Positions 1-7,948 of a DNA stretch of 64,000 bases are shown piece by piece. How positions within the stretch are numbered: the first letter of the stretch is position 1; the number at the start of each line of letters is the position of its first letter. This stretch comes from a virus. The stretch spans positions 64,001-128,000 of IMG/VR virus record IMGVR_UViG_3300024503_000485; one strand, 5' to 3'. A program made the position numbers and the translations under genes. Under the pieces are notes generated by a model that had not been told where the DNA came from, made no database searches, and saw only the letters and a list, made by a program, of their open reading frames with translations.

Positions 1-1504
1 GTTCTTGAACATTAATTGCTGTACGCTCTTTTCCTTGCTCATTGTCGTCACTGGCCATTTGAGGTTCGTCTTCGGGTGCTTCTTCGCCTCCTGCTTCGGG
101 TTCTTCTTCTGAGTAGTCACCAAAATCTAATTGGCCGACTACATCTGGTGCGTTTTGTTCTAACCAATCTTTAACCAACCCTCTGCAACATGCCTCTGGA
201 TCTTCTTTTGCCTTATCTTTAATGGCTTGGTCAAGTTTAGGATCTTCAATGATGCCTTTTAAACTTTCAATGGCATTGCTACCATCTACACCTGCTGGAA
301 AATGTTGTCCAACTAATTCTTGTAATTCTTTAATCGCTGCGTCTTTTTGATCGGGATCTTGAATAGGGCTTGCTTCACCTAATTGATAAACCCAGTTTTC
401 AAATTTTTCAAATGGATCATAATTTTCCATTTCAAATGTTTCTTCTTCGACAGCGGCATTGTTGGTCATTGCGACTATGTCGTCGTAGCCTATCGTGTTT
501 CCTTCTTTCATTAGTCTATATAAGACCGGAAATACATTAGCAATGTCTTCTTTAAAATTTCTAACGGTAAATTTTTCTTTAAAATCTTCTACAACGTCTT
601 GTGGTATTTCTTCACTATCGTATGCCTGGAAATTTTCTCTATATGCTTCGTAATGACTTTGTTTAGATAGTGCCTTAATTTGTTCACGTAGTCTATTTAG
701 AGCCTCTCCGCTTCTTTCAACAATATTGTTTGTATCTGAATTCATTAAATCATTACGAACAACATAGTTGCTAAAACTTTTTAGTTGAGCAATTTCTTCG
801 CTCATTTGTACAATTGATTTACCAATATCGTCGTATGGTACACCGCCATTAGCCACGTGACGTTGCATAGCACGAGCTCCTGCTAAATGAATGAAAGGAT
901 ATTTAAATCTTTCACCGTCTTGGTTTTCAACAAATAATGCTGAAATATTACGTGTTCTAGCACCTGGTGCTTGATCGTCTGTTAATGCTTGACTATGTTT
1001 AATAATCAAACGTGTATCCATTAGTTTTTGATAGCTTACGGTCTTAGATCCGTACATTGTGCTTTCAGTAACATTCATTGTGCTTTCTCCGACTGGTGTT
1101 GGTTGTGTTGTAACCGCAGGTTCTGGTGAATTATGGCGGCTTAAAAATGCATAATCTCGTTTATCTAAATTGTCTTTAGTAATGTCACGAGTATCAAACG
1201 CCATTAACCTACGTTTAGCAAATAATCTTAATTCTCTTAAAAATCCAAACCAATTCTTCTTTTGAAGATCGTTCATTGATTCAGTAATTCCTGTACTGAA
1301 ATATACCTTCATAGAGTTTGGTTCAGCTAGGCTGATGCTAACATGGCCTACAGGTGTTTCACCTTCCATGTAATCAAAATCAAAAAATCTTGCTTCTTCT
1401 GGGTTTATTGTAATTTCGCTGGTTTCTGAACCTAGCTTTAACCCTTTAAAGCGGCTTCTAATTTTATAAAATAAATCTGTAGCAATATTGTTTGTAGCGT
1501 CCAT
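1..1504 (-). CDS. Large unrecognised virion-region protein (C-terminus beyond window)
   Basis: An open frame of 501 codons that starts at ATG 1504-1502 and runs off the left edge with no stop, so it is partial at its C-terminus. It begins MDATNNIATDLFYKIRSRFKG. The middle is predominantly helical and charged, and the last 100 visible residues are strongly acidic with Glu/Asp/Pro/Gly runs. No catalytic motif, membrane segment or signal peptide is seen. The start is fixed by a late promoter box only 4 nt upstream (1509-1516), which overlaps the terminase stop codon. It lies directly downstream of the large terminase in the late morphogenesis cluster, so a head or packaging role is plausible, but I do not recognise the family. 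Confidence 0.85.
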   Translation of the reverse strand, partial: MDATNNIATDLFYKIRSRFKGLKLGSETSEITINPEEARFFDFDYMEGETPVGHVSISLAEPNSMKVYFSTGITESMNDLQKKNWFGFLRELRLFAKRRLMAFDTRDITKDNLDKRDYAFLSRHNSPEPAVTTQPTPVGESTMNVTESTMYGSKTVSYQKLMDTRLIIKHSQALTDDQAPGARTRNISALFVENQDGERFKYPFIHLAGARAMQRHVANGGVPYDDIGKSIVQMSEEIAQLKSFSNYVVRNDLMNSDTNNIVERSGEALNRLREQIKALSKQSHYEAYRENFQAYDSEEIPQDVVEDFKEKFTVRNFKEDIANVFPVLYRLMKEGNTIGYDDIVAMTNNAAVEEETFEMENYDPFEKFENWVYQLGEASPIQDPDQKDAAIKELQELVGQHFPAGVDGSNAIESLKGIIEDPKLDQAIKDKAKEDPEACCRGLVKDWLEQNAPDVVGQLDFGDYSEEEPEAGGEEAPEDEPQMASDDNEQGKERTAINVQE

Positions 1505-1508
1505 TCTG

Positions 1509-1516
1509 TATTTATC
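1509..1516 (-). promoter_or_regulatory. T4-type late promoter, GATAAATA
   Basis: The box matches the T4 late consensus TATAAATA at 7 of 8 positions. It ends 4 nt before the ATG of the gene at 1504, so the predicted +1 falls on the start codon. It overlaps the TGA stop of the large terminase. No Shine-Dalgarno is present. Confidence 0.7.
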
Positions 1517-3101
1517 ACATAAAGCCCGATACAAAGATCGGCATAGGCATTTGGTCTTCTGATAATTTATCAGTCATTTTTTCGTATACTTTAGGGTCCC
1601 AGTCCGCTAGTATGCTAGACATGCGAATTATTAACAATAATGCAGCCACTAAGTCGTCGTGTTCCCCAGATTTAGCTTTAAATCCAATTCCAGTAGCAAC
1701 GAATGTTTTTAACTCTGAAATTAAAGGTTTTGAACATAACTTCATTTTATGAGTTTCAATCATGTGTTTAAGTTGGCTACATGCAGAAATTTTTGTCTTA
1801 TGTGTAGTATTAAACCCTTTGCGGAATTTACGCACATGTCCTTTACGTATAGGCTCACTCAAGAATAATCCGGGGAAATTTTCCTCGCCAATATTTTGAA
1901 TACAAATTAAAGCAGCTTCACCTAAAGTGTTATTTTCAACACTATAATAAATTTGAGGATGACCGCCTTTTAATTCTCCCTGATCCTGGATATAAGAACA
2001 AATTTCTCTTAATATTTTTACTTGACTTTGTACTGGAGTTAAATTATGATACCATTCTGCTACTTGATCCATATGGGGCATTTCAAATACTTGAATAGCA
2101 CCATTGTCACCGCCTGTTCCTAAACTAGGATCTAATGCTACAAGATATGTTGCTTGCGGATTAATCTCTTTGTACCATCGTGTTTGTCCCATAGATAACA
2201 TAGGCTCAGTACCTTTTAATTCAGCAAGTTTAACTGAGTTAATTAACGTTTCGTCAAAGATCAAGAATTCACATTCAAATTCACGACGGAAACGTTCTTC
2301 TCCAATTTTTGCACGTTCTAATCTTGCCCATTCGTCATCTCGGTCTGGATGTTCGCTCCAGTGGGCAAAATAACTATGAAATCCGTTAACTCCTAATTTT
2401 TGTTCATTGCCAAATTCGTCAAATCTTTTGTTTGCTTCGGTCCAAATTAACGCAAACTGATCTTCGTCTGAGTTAGGTGTTGATGTAATGATACACTTAC
2501 CGCCTGTTGCTAGTGTAGGCGATAGGGCAGTCCAGAATTCTTTAGCTTTCTCGGGAGGTTGCACAAACGCAAACTCATCACAATAAATCAATGATAGAGA
2601 TTTACCACGACCAGTATTTTCTGTAGTTGTGGTTGCTTGTATACGAGCACCGTTATCGTATTCGATTGTATTTCTATTGTATGAATAAACACCTGCACGT
2701 ATAAAATCTGGAAGGTTTTCGTAACCATAACGGTAACGATCCATAATATCTTTTGCACCTTCGTATTTGTGTGCGGCAATAAGAACTTGACAATCAGGTA
2801 CAAACATTGTGTACCAGAGTAAGTAAGCAACGGCACATGTGGTCTTACCCATCTGACGAGGCAACATAGCAATACATTGTTTGTTGCCGTGATAGGCTTC
2901 AATTAACCGTTCTTGGTATTCGTACGGTTCAAAGGGAATACTACCTCGAACAGGATGTTGAATTTTAATAAAATTTTTAGCGAAATAAAGAGGACCTGTA
3001 ACAGGATCCATACACGCTTCGAGATGTTTAACTTCTTCAAGTGTGTATCGTTGCTGTTTATGCGCCTTCTTAATTAATACGCCATCTAATGATTTTGCCA
3101 T
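1515..3101 (-). CDS. 17: Terminase large subunit, gp17-like packaging ATPase/nuclease
   Basis: This is the motor that pumps concatemeric DNA into proheads and cuts it at headful. ATPase domain: Walker A PRQMGKTT at residues 81-88, Walker B LIYCDE at 171-176 with Glu176 as the expected catalytic base, and coupling motif TSTP near 207-209. C-terminal RNase H-fold nuclease: acidic residues Asp324 (ALDPS), Glu389 (VEN) and Asp482/483 (EHDD), in the order and spacing of T4 gp17. At 528 residues it is shorter than T4 gp17 (610). ATG 3101 lies exactly 5 nt below a late promoter box and no Shine-Dalgarno is visible, so the mRNA may be leaderless. The small subunit is not adjacent; it lies 1.7 kb upstream, beyond three other genes. 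Confidence 0.97.
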   Translation of the reverse strand: MAKSLDGVLIKKAHKQQRYTLEEVKHLEACMDPVTGPLYFAKNFIKIQHPVRGSIPFEPYEYQERLIEAYHGNKQCIAMLPRQMGKTTCAVAYLLWYTMFVPDCQVLIAAHKYEGAKDIMDRYRYGYENLPDFIRAGVYSYNRNTIEYDNGARIQATTTTENTGRGKSLSLIYCDEFAFVQPPEKAKEFWTALSPTLATGGKCIITSTPNSDEDQFALIWTEANKRFDEFGNEQKLGVNGFHSYFAHWSEHPDRDDEWARLERAKIGEERFRREFECEFLIFDETLINSVKLAELKGTEPMLSMGQTRWYKEINPQATYLVALDPSLGTGGDNGAIQVFEMPHMDQVAEWYHNLTPVQSQVKILREICSYIQDQGELKGGHPQIYYSVENNTLGEAALICIQNIGEENFPGLFLSEPIRKGHVRKFRKGFNTTHKTKISACSQLKHMIETHKMKLCSKPLISELKTFVATGIGFKAKSGEHDDLVAALLLIIRMSSILADWDPKVYEKMTDKLSEDQMPMPIFVSGFM

Positions 3102-3106
3102 ACTAT

Positions 3107-3114
3107 TATTTACT
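3107..3114 (-). promoter_or_regulatory. T4-type late promoter, AGTAAATA
   Basis: The box ends 5 nt before the terminase ATG at 3101. It lies immediately after the terminator of the preceding operon, so the terminase has its own transcription unit. Confidence 0.7.
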
Positions 3115-3142
3115 GAAAAAAATAGGGCCTTGCGGCCCTATT
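3114..3142 (-). terminator. Rho-independent terminator after the 4843-3159 operon
   Basis: A perfect 9-bp stem AATAGGGCC/GGCCCTATT (3121-3129 with 3134-3142) and a TTGC tetraloop, followed on the minus strand by a T-run. It insulates the terminase promoter just downstream. Confidence 0.9.
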
Positions 3143-3158
3143 TGACTATATTTGTAGA

Positions 3159-3515
3159 TTAAGCAACGGTAAAACTTGTACCTAATGTAACGTCAGTTCC
3201 ACGAACATCGACGCCGTTTGCACCTACTGAAGAACCCAAATTACGAATTCTAGTTTGTAGTTCGCTAGCATCGTTGATGTTTTTATCCATTACAACATAA
3301 ATTAACCCTGTAGCAGCATCTACGGTAAAGTAAGCCATAGGATTTAATTCTTTAACAATAACTTCTACTACTTCGTCAACTGCGTCATCTTCTGCGCGAA
3401 GATCAATGTTAGAGTTGCTGTTATTTTGAACTTGAATCTTAAACAAGTTGCAATTAGGAGAATACAATGTACCTACGGTTGCCTGTAAGCCATTAGTTCT
3501 TGTTACGCTTGCCAT
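3159..3515 (-). CDS. Small conserved virion-associated protein, 118 aa
   Basis: A soluble, beta-rich small protein with no cysteine cluster, membrane segment or catalytic motif. The C-terminal part ends in a Gly/Val/Asp-rich strand pattern. ATG 3515 shares its A with the TAA stop of the upstream gene (TAATG), and an AAGGAG Shine-Dalgarno lies 8 nt before it, inside the end of that gene. It is the last gene of a three-gene unit closed by the terminator at 3114-3142. Its position among packaging and head genes suggests a structural or head-associated role. I do not recognise a characterised homologue. Confidence 0.85.
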   Translation of the reverse strand: MASVTRTNGLQATVGTLYSPNCNLFKIQVQNNSNSNIDLRAEDDAVDEVVEVIVKELNPMAYFTVDAATGLIYVVMDKNINDASELQTRIRNLGSSVGANGVDVRGTDVTLGTSFTVA

Positions 3516-4255
3516 TATTTCGCTCCTTTAGCTTCTGCTAATCGTTGCATTAGTTCTGCACGAATTTGAGATCTTAAATCGCCCTCAAATTTTTGTTTTT
3601 GCATTGGGTTATCGCCACCAGCAACTTTAGGATATGTTCCTTTTGATTTGTTTAAATCGTTGCCGTCGTGTGTTGAAAATGATGCATCTTTAGTTTCTGG
3701 CTCTGAACTTCCAACTGAATTACCAAATGCCTCATCTTCTTTATCTTCGTCGTCGTCTTTTTCTTCTTTGTCGTCCATTTCTTCTGGTTCAGGTTTTTCG
3801 CCTTCTGGACCTTCATGTTCAGGACTACCGTCTGGGCCGGGACCTTCTTTTTCTTTATCACCGTCAATATCGATATCGATAACTTTTGGTTCGTCACCAC
3901 CGCCGCCAAGGCCAGGTAATCCCGGAGGATTCATTTTGTCATCACCTGGTTTATCAAAGTCAGGTAACATTTTTAGTGGGGGTAATTCTGGTTTAATGCT
4001 AGCGATAGAAGGACCTGGAGGTGTTAAAGATGGTAAAGTTGGATCTGATTTAATTGTATCAGGATTGACTTTAGTAATTAACTTTAATAAGTCCTCAATA
4101 TTATCCATGCCTTGAGCATTTAGGTTAACACTCATGCTTGGAGGTGTCGTTGGAGGAGTTTGCATTGCTGGAGCAGGCATGTTCATTGGCTCACCGCACT
4201 CTTCAACTGGCCTGTCTAATTCTTGCATTTTTGTTAGCAATTCATGAAAATTCAT
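3515..4255 (-). CDS. Acidic, proline-rich protein of the head/packaging cluster, 246 aa
   Basis: A low-complexity protein: an N-terminal helix (MNFHELLTKMQEL), a Pro-rich linker, a Gly/Pro segment and then a very acidic stretch (about residues 120-180, Glu/Asp/Lys). The C-terminal 25 residues form a predicted amphipathic helix (LRSQIRAELMQRLAEAK). Such composition fits a scaffold, core or internal head protein rather than an enzyme, but no family is recognised. An AAGGAT Shine-Dalgarno lies in the stop codon region of the upstream gene, 3 nt away, so translation is coupled. The opposite strand also has a long open frame here, which reflects only the acidic-codon bias. Confidence 0.85.
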   Translation of the reverse strand: MNFHELLTKMQELDRPVEECGEPMNMPAPAMQTPPTTPPSMSVNLNAQGMDNIEDLLKLITKVNPDTIKSDPTLPSLTPPGPSIASIKPELPPLKMLPDFDKPGDDKMNPPGLPGLGGGGDEPKVIDIDIDGDKEKEGPGPDGSPEHEGPEGEKPEPEEMDDKEEKDDDEDKEDEAFGNSVGSSEPETKDASFSTHDGNDLNKSKGTYPKVAGGDNPMQKQKFEGDLRSQIRAELMQRLAEAKGAK

Positions 4256-4258
4256 TTT

Positions 4259-4843
4259 TTATCCTTTGACTGGGTTAGGGTTATCAACTTTACTCATAGG
4301 TGAGCTTGCACCCGCCTTGTCTTGTTTAAATTTAGGTAATTTGTATTCGACCTGTGTGCCGTTTTCTTTCTTTCTAGTCTTTGATGTTTTTTCTAGATCT
4401 TTTAAAAATCCTTTATTAAAATCATCACCGAAATAATCTTTAACCTTAATCTTGTCGTTTGACAATACTGGTTCTTCTAAAACAGCTTTACCACTTGGCT
4501 CAGAGTCAACAAATACTATGTCTGCTTCGTGAGAATCACCGCCGTTTCTAATACGGAAATGGCTCTCCGGTACAAAGTACTTGACATGTTCTGCAATTTC
4601 TGGTGCAGTAATAGGATATTCACAAACAACTTCAAATGTATGAACTTCCACATTACTTAATTCTGGAAAATCAATGGGTGATGCTTGTATAGGAGTTTTT
4701 GATTTTTCTACAATAGTAGGATTTGTTGCTCCCAAGCATTCTTTGAAATTTTTCTCAAAATTTTCAGGCAGTTCGCCAGCTACCCTTACTTTAAAAGGGT
4801 ACGATTTTTTGCTTTCAGCAAGGTATTCTCTAAAAGTCTTCAT
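4259..4843 (-). CDS. Putative internal head protein with protease-type N-terminus, 194 aa
   Basis: An N-terminal helix MKTFREYLAES is followed by an alpha/beta domain (about residues 15-110) and a basic C-terminal tail. The segment YLAES matches the L-x-E type of site cut by T4 prohead protease. The same YLAES occurs in the N-terminal part of the major capsid protein and near the C-terminus of gp21 in this window, so I infer this is a prohead or internal head protein trimmed during maturation. ATG 4843 lies exactly 5 nt below a late promoter. It heads the unit 4843-3159. The family looks familiar from marine T4-like phages, but its function is unassigned. Confidence 0.85.
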   Translation of the reverse strand: MKTFREYLAESKKSYPFKVRVAGELPENFEKNFKECLGATNPTIVEKSKTPIQASPIDFPELSNVEVHTFEVVCEYPITAPEIAEHVKYFVPESHFRIRNGGDSHEADIVFVDSEPSGKAVLEEPVLSNDKIKVKDYFGDDFNKGFLKDLEKTSKTRKKENGTQVEYKLPKFKQDKAGASSPMSKVDNPNPVKG

Positions 4844-4848
4844 AACTA

Positions 4849-4856
4849 TATTTATT
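4849..4856 (-). promoter_or_regulatory. T4-type late promoter, AATAAATA
   Basis: It ends 5 nt before ATG 4843 and overlaps the TAA stop of the small terminase gene. An AAGGA further upstream would lie outside a transcript starting here. Confidence 0.7.
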
Positions 4857-5334
4857 CCTTTTGACCCAATTTCTTAAGAAGATCGTTGCGGTCTGTAATG
4901 ATGTAGCCCTGGCCTTGTAACACATCGTTTGGATCTTCGTTATTATCTTTATCAATCTTATACTTCTTAAGTTGAAGATCAATTGCTTTTAATTTTTTAT
5001 CAATTTTAGCAGTTTTAGCGTTAATAGCATTGCCCATCATGCTTGCTGCTACTTCAAAAATACGGCCGCTGTATCGTACTTCTACATTCATGCCCAAATC
5101 CATTAAATCGTCGTAGGCATCTTCTGCTTTCTTTGCTAGATTGTCAAGTTCTTTATCGTCTAATTCTTCTAACTCTTTGATAACAGGTAACCCTTTGGTT
5201 ATTTCTGCTACTGCTTTATAGCTATCTTCAAGAGAATTAACTTGTTCGTGCGAAACAACAGGAGCAGATTCTTCTGTTTTTTTCTCTGGTTCGGCAGAGT
5301 CTAAATTAAAAAGTTCTTCAAGTTTTTTGGTCAT
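4852..5334 (-). CDS. 16: Terminase small subunit, gp16-like
   Basis: A helical 160-residue protein, almost the same length as T4 gp16 (164). Layout: an acidic N-terminal segment, then a central helical hairpin (about residues 55-125) containing YDDLMDLG and the motif FEVAASMMGNAI, which corresponds to the central coiled-coil oligomerisation segment of T4 gp16 (FATLMGQM), and a C-terminal tail with DRNDLLKKLG resembling the gp16 C-terminus. It should form the ring that recognises DNA and stimulates gp17. Translation is probably coupled to gp4, 7 nt upstream, because no strong Shine-Dalgarno is seen. It is separated from gp17 by three genes, unlike T4. Confidence 0.8.
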   Translation of the reverse strand: MTKKLEELFNLDSAEPEKKTEESAPVVSHEQVNSLEDSYKAVAEITKGLPVIKELEELDDKELDNLAKKAEDAYDDLMDLGMNVEVRYSGRIFEVAASMMGNAINAKTAKIDKKLKAIDLQLKKYKIDKDNNEDPNDVLQGQGYIITDRNDLLKKLGQKE

Positions 5335-5341
5335 ATATTAC

Positions 5342-5782
5342 TTATCTACGTTTTTTACCTTGATGAAAAATATCGCCTTCGTTTACAATACGAAATCTTA
5401 CACCTTGCTGTTTACACCACTTACTAGCAGCTTCCCATTTGGCCATATTTTTTACATATTGTTCCTGGTTATAAAGACTTTTTCCAACACTTTCTAATTT
5501 AGTTTGACTTTCCGGTTTTACTTCTACAACTTCTGCATGTTTATTTCCGTTCTTATCAACATAGACAATAAAAAAATCTGGGACATACACGGTATATTTT
5601 CCTGTTAAAGGATCTCGATAAGGTATTTGTATACTTTCGCTAGCCCAATTTTGAACGCCCTGATGTTCATCAAGCATTCTCATAAAAATAAATTCCCAGC
5701 TACTACGAGCTAACGGTGTTTTTTTCCCAACGTATTTGTCGGGATTTTTCATCTCAAACCTTCCTGATGCAAATTTAGGCAT
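5342..5782 (-). CDS. 4: Head-completion nuclease, gp4/gp50-like
   Basis: At 146 residues it is close to T4 gp4 (150). It has the TnsA/Holliday-junction type nuclease pattern: Glu30 in RSSWEFIF, Asp69 in YVPDFFI, and Glu87-x-Lys89 in VEVKP. The flanking signature WASESIQIPYRDPLTGKY is typical of the gp4 family. In T4 the protein finishes filled heads before tail joining. Its basic C-terminus (KKRR) suits DNA binding. The ATG overlaps the stop of the upstream gene (TAATG) with no clear Shine-Dalgarno, so it is probably translated by reinitiation. Confidence 0.85.
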   Translation of the reverse strand: MPKFASGRFEMKNPDKYVGKKTPLARSSWEFIFMRMLDEHQGVQNWASESIQIPYRDPLTGKYTVYVPDFFIVYVDKNGNKHAEVVEVKPESQTKLESVGKSLYNQEQYVKNMAKWEAASKWCKQQGVRFRIVNEGDIFHQGKKRR

Positions 5783-6150
5783 TACGGTGATATATTTCTA
5801 AGAATTTCGGCTTTACTAATAGATAATGATCTATAGCCTAGTGTAGATGTTGATCGTCTATTATTATTCAATATTTCGCTTACGACAGCACTTAGCTCAA
5901 CACCATCAAAAGTTTTTAATGTATCTAATAATTTAAAAACAGAAACTCCATCTATTTTAGCTTGGTTTAATAATGTGTATGCTGTGGCGGTGCCCGCTTG
6001 GCCAGAAAATCCTTTTGACTCAAAAAAACCAATTGCTGCTGATACTTCGTTTGCAGAAAATTCTAAAGGACTGATTCCATACTGATCAAAAAATAATTTA
6101 GTAGCTTCTGCGCTATCTTCGATTATAGGTGCTGGTAGATTAGTTGACAT
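5782..6150 (-). CDS. Small conserved virion protein, 122 aa
   Basis: A mostly helical protein. The C-terminal part SEILNNNRRSTSTLGYR and the N-terminal SPLEFSANEVSAAIGFFESKGF recall a conserved family next to the tail-tube-cap gene in marine T4-like phages. Its function is unassigned but presumably a baseplate or neck component. There is no signal peptide or membrane segment. It starts by TAATG overlap with the upstream 363-residue gene and ends by the same overlap with gp4, so the three genes form a tightly coupled block. Confidence 0.85.
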   Translation of the reverse strand: MSTNLPAPIIEDSAEATKLFFDQYGISPLEFSANEVSAAIGFFESKGFSGQAGTATAYTLLNQAKIDGVSVFKLLDTLKTFDGVELSAVVSEILNNNRRSTSTLGYRSLSISKAEILRNISP

Positions 6151-7241
6151 TATACTATGTTATCCCCGCCGGCCATTATTTTAGGGCTTGCTATTGTGGT
6201 ATCTGTATTGTTTGAATTCTTTGGAAATGTTGCTCCAACAATACCGCCAACGGTATTGATTGCTCCACGAATTGTTGCAGGACTACTTAAAATATTAATT
6301 GCTTCTTGTTTAAGTCCGTCTTTACTTAAACCTTTGATATTTTTAACGGTATTTGCAGCAGCAATGGCAGTTCCTAAGAAGCCGCCGATACTACCAAATG
6401 CAGTACCATCACCTACAGCACCAAACACTGATTCAAGACCGTCTAGAACACCTCCAGGTCCTGTTAATGTTGCAACACCTCCACCGGCAACACTTAATGG
6501 ACTTGGTGTGGTATCGTAGTGTAATGTAGCGAATCCCTTAGGACTTCCAATGGCTACTTGTCCTGAACTATATCTAACAGATTCATATTGAAAACTCATT
6601 GTGTTTTCTAATGCCTCACTGCTTGCCGAGTAATCAACATTACCGTGACTCCAGGATGTTATTTTTGGATTAATATATGTGTATCCGTTAAATCTTCTAC
6701 GACTCATAGTATACACAGAAATACTTTTAATAAAATCTGGGCCTCTGTTATTGTCAAATCCGTATTGGAAGTTGTCTAATCCTGTCTCAGTCTGTCTATA
6801 GTTTGTTTTAGAAAATGCCTGATCAGGAAGATTTCGATCAGCAATATAATATCCCATATACAATGCCCATAGTGCATTGATAATTCCTGCGCTGTCATCG
6901 TAGAATGTTAGATTAACAGGATCGTAAGTATAGTTTTTGTAAATTATTTTTTTACGATTATATTGATTTTTAGTAACAGATTCGATTGTGTACTTAGGCA
7001 AGTCGGTAGATTTTACTAAGAATCCAATTTCGTCGGCATGTCTATTTGTAAATTGAGGTGCTTTAATTGCAGTCTTATCTAATTCAAATCGAACATAAAA
7101 TAAGAACTTGGTTCTCGGAGCCAACCTCATTGTATCGTCTATATACAGACGAGTTGCGTGTTGCCAATTCCCCCAAACACCTTTTGGATTTGTTAGACCT
7201 TGACCGACACCTGTAAGGAAACGAGTAAATTTATTTGCCAT
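6150..7241 (-). CDS. Baseplate tail-tube initiator/cap, gp54- or gp48-like
   Basis: At 363 residues it matches T4 gp48 (364) and gp54 (320), both paralogues of the tube protein. The central part (about residues 45-215) has the tube-fold pattern, e.g. FLVKSTDLPKYTIESVT, NYDPVNLTFYDD-type strands (here YTYDPVNLTFYDD) and WALYMGYYIADR. The C-terminal 120 residues are Gly/Ala/Ser-rich and hydrophobic, as in gp54/gp48. It would cap the baseplate hub and nucleate gp19 polymerisation. I cannot decide between gp48 and gp54. ATG 7241 is 5 nt below a late promoter and has no Shine-Dalgarno. Confidence 0.75.
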   Translation of the reverse strand: MANKFTRFLTGVGQGLTNPKGVWGNWQHATRLYIDDTMRLAPRTKFLFYVRFELDKTAIKAPQFTNRHADEIGFLVKSTDLPKYTIESVTKNQYNRKKIIYKNYTYDPVNLTFYDDSAGIINALWALYMGYYIADRNLPDQAFSKTNYRQTETGLDNFQYGFDNNRGPDFIKSISVYTMSRRRFNGYTYINPKITSWSHGNVDYSASSEALENTMSFQYESVRYSSGQVAIGSPKGFATLHYDTTPSPLSVAGGGVATLTGPGGVLDGLESVFGAVGDGTAFGSIGGFLGTAIAAANTVKNIKGLSKDGLKQEAINILSSPATIRGAINTVGGIVGATFPKNSNNTDTTIASPKIMAGGDNIV

Positions 7242-7246
7242 ACAAA

Positions 7247-7254
7247 TATTTATG
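7247..7254 (-). promoter_or_regulatory. T4-type late promoter, CATAAATA
   Basis: It lies 5 nt before ATG 7241, just downstream of the gp19 terminator, and opens the unit 7241-4852. No Shine-Dalgarno follows. Confidence 0.7.
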
Positions 7255-7258
7255 CCAC

Positions 7259-7282
7259 AAAAAAACCCGGAATATTTCCGGG
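7259..7282 (-). terminator. Rho-independent terminator after gp19
   Basis: A 7-bp stem CCCGGAA/TTCCGGG (7266-7272 with 7276-7282) with a 3-nt loop, followed by seven Ts on the minus strand. Confidence 0.9.
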
Positions 7283-7304
7283 CTCTTTTGACTCAAATGA
7301 GTTA

Positions 7305-7946
7305 TTATTGTGCGCCTGAACGTCCAGTAACAGCTTCGCCAATTGTACGACCAACAACTGCGCCAATACCACGATCTGTTCCGGAGCCGTTTGCTCCTGC
7401 AAACTGAATTGCGTTATCGAAACGAATTGTTAATGCCACGGTAGCATGTTCGTTAGTACCGTAGGCTAACTCGCCGTAGTCTGCATTTTGAACAAAGCAA
7501 CCATACATTTCAAATTTTTCAAGAACGTTTGCTTCGCTAGCACCGTTACCGCCGTCAAGTACTTCAACGTTAGTTTGGAACTTGTAGTCGATACCAGAAC
7601 GTGCAGATGCCTGTTCCATAAAGTCAAATTGTTTCTGAATTTGTTGACCAACAAGTTTTTGTACAAAACCAGATGCATCATCACGTAGTGTTAATGTAAC
7701 GGTTTCGAATGAGTACTTACCTGCTAGGTATACTTTTGAGTTGTAAACATCTAGTGTCATTTCTTCAAAAGATACTTTAGGTCTTGTAACGTCTTGAACC
7801 TGCTTAGTTAATTCTACGCTAGATTCAACACCGAAACCAAGTAATGTTACTCTAAAGCGATACTTTAGTTTTGGCATTAGCAACGCTGTGTTGCTGTTTG
7901 CACCTGATGGTGGAATAGAAAATCTATTCAGTGATGATAGTGCCAT
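7305..7946 (-). CDS. 19: Tail tube protein, gp19-like
   Basis: The subunit of the rigid inner tail tube. It has an N-terminal extension (about residues 1-25), then the tube-fold body: PKLKYRFRVTLLGFG, VQDVTRPKVSFEEMTLDVYNSK, GKYSFETVTLTLRDD, and a late strand LTIRFDNAIQF. At 213 residues it is longer than T4 gp19 (163), with an extra Gly-rich C-terminus. It sits directly behind the sheath gene, as in T4 (18-19), and is followed by a strong terminator. It shares the leadered, SD-bearing unit of gp18, as expected for one of the most abundant late proteins. Confidence 0.93.
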   Translation of the reverse strand: MALSSLNRFSIPPSGANSNTALLMPKLKYRFRVTLLGFGVESSVELTKQVQDVTRPKVSFEEMTLDVYNSKVYLAGKYSFETVTLTLRDDASGFVQKLVGQQIQKQFDFMEQASARSGIDYKFQTNVEVLDGGNGASEANVLEKFEMYGCFVQNADYGELAYGTNEHATVALTIRFDNAIQFAGANGSGTDRGIGAVVGRTIGEAVTGRSGAQ

Positions 7947-7948
7947 TT

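Noticed and set aside
3648-4115. A 155-codon plus-strand open frame rich in Ser and Pro
   Set aside because: It is antisense to the acidic Pro-rich gene. Its Ser/Pro composition is just the complement of Glu/Asp/Gly codons, and it has no ribosome site or promoter.
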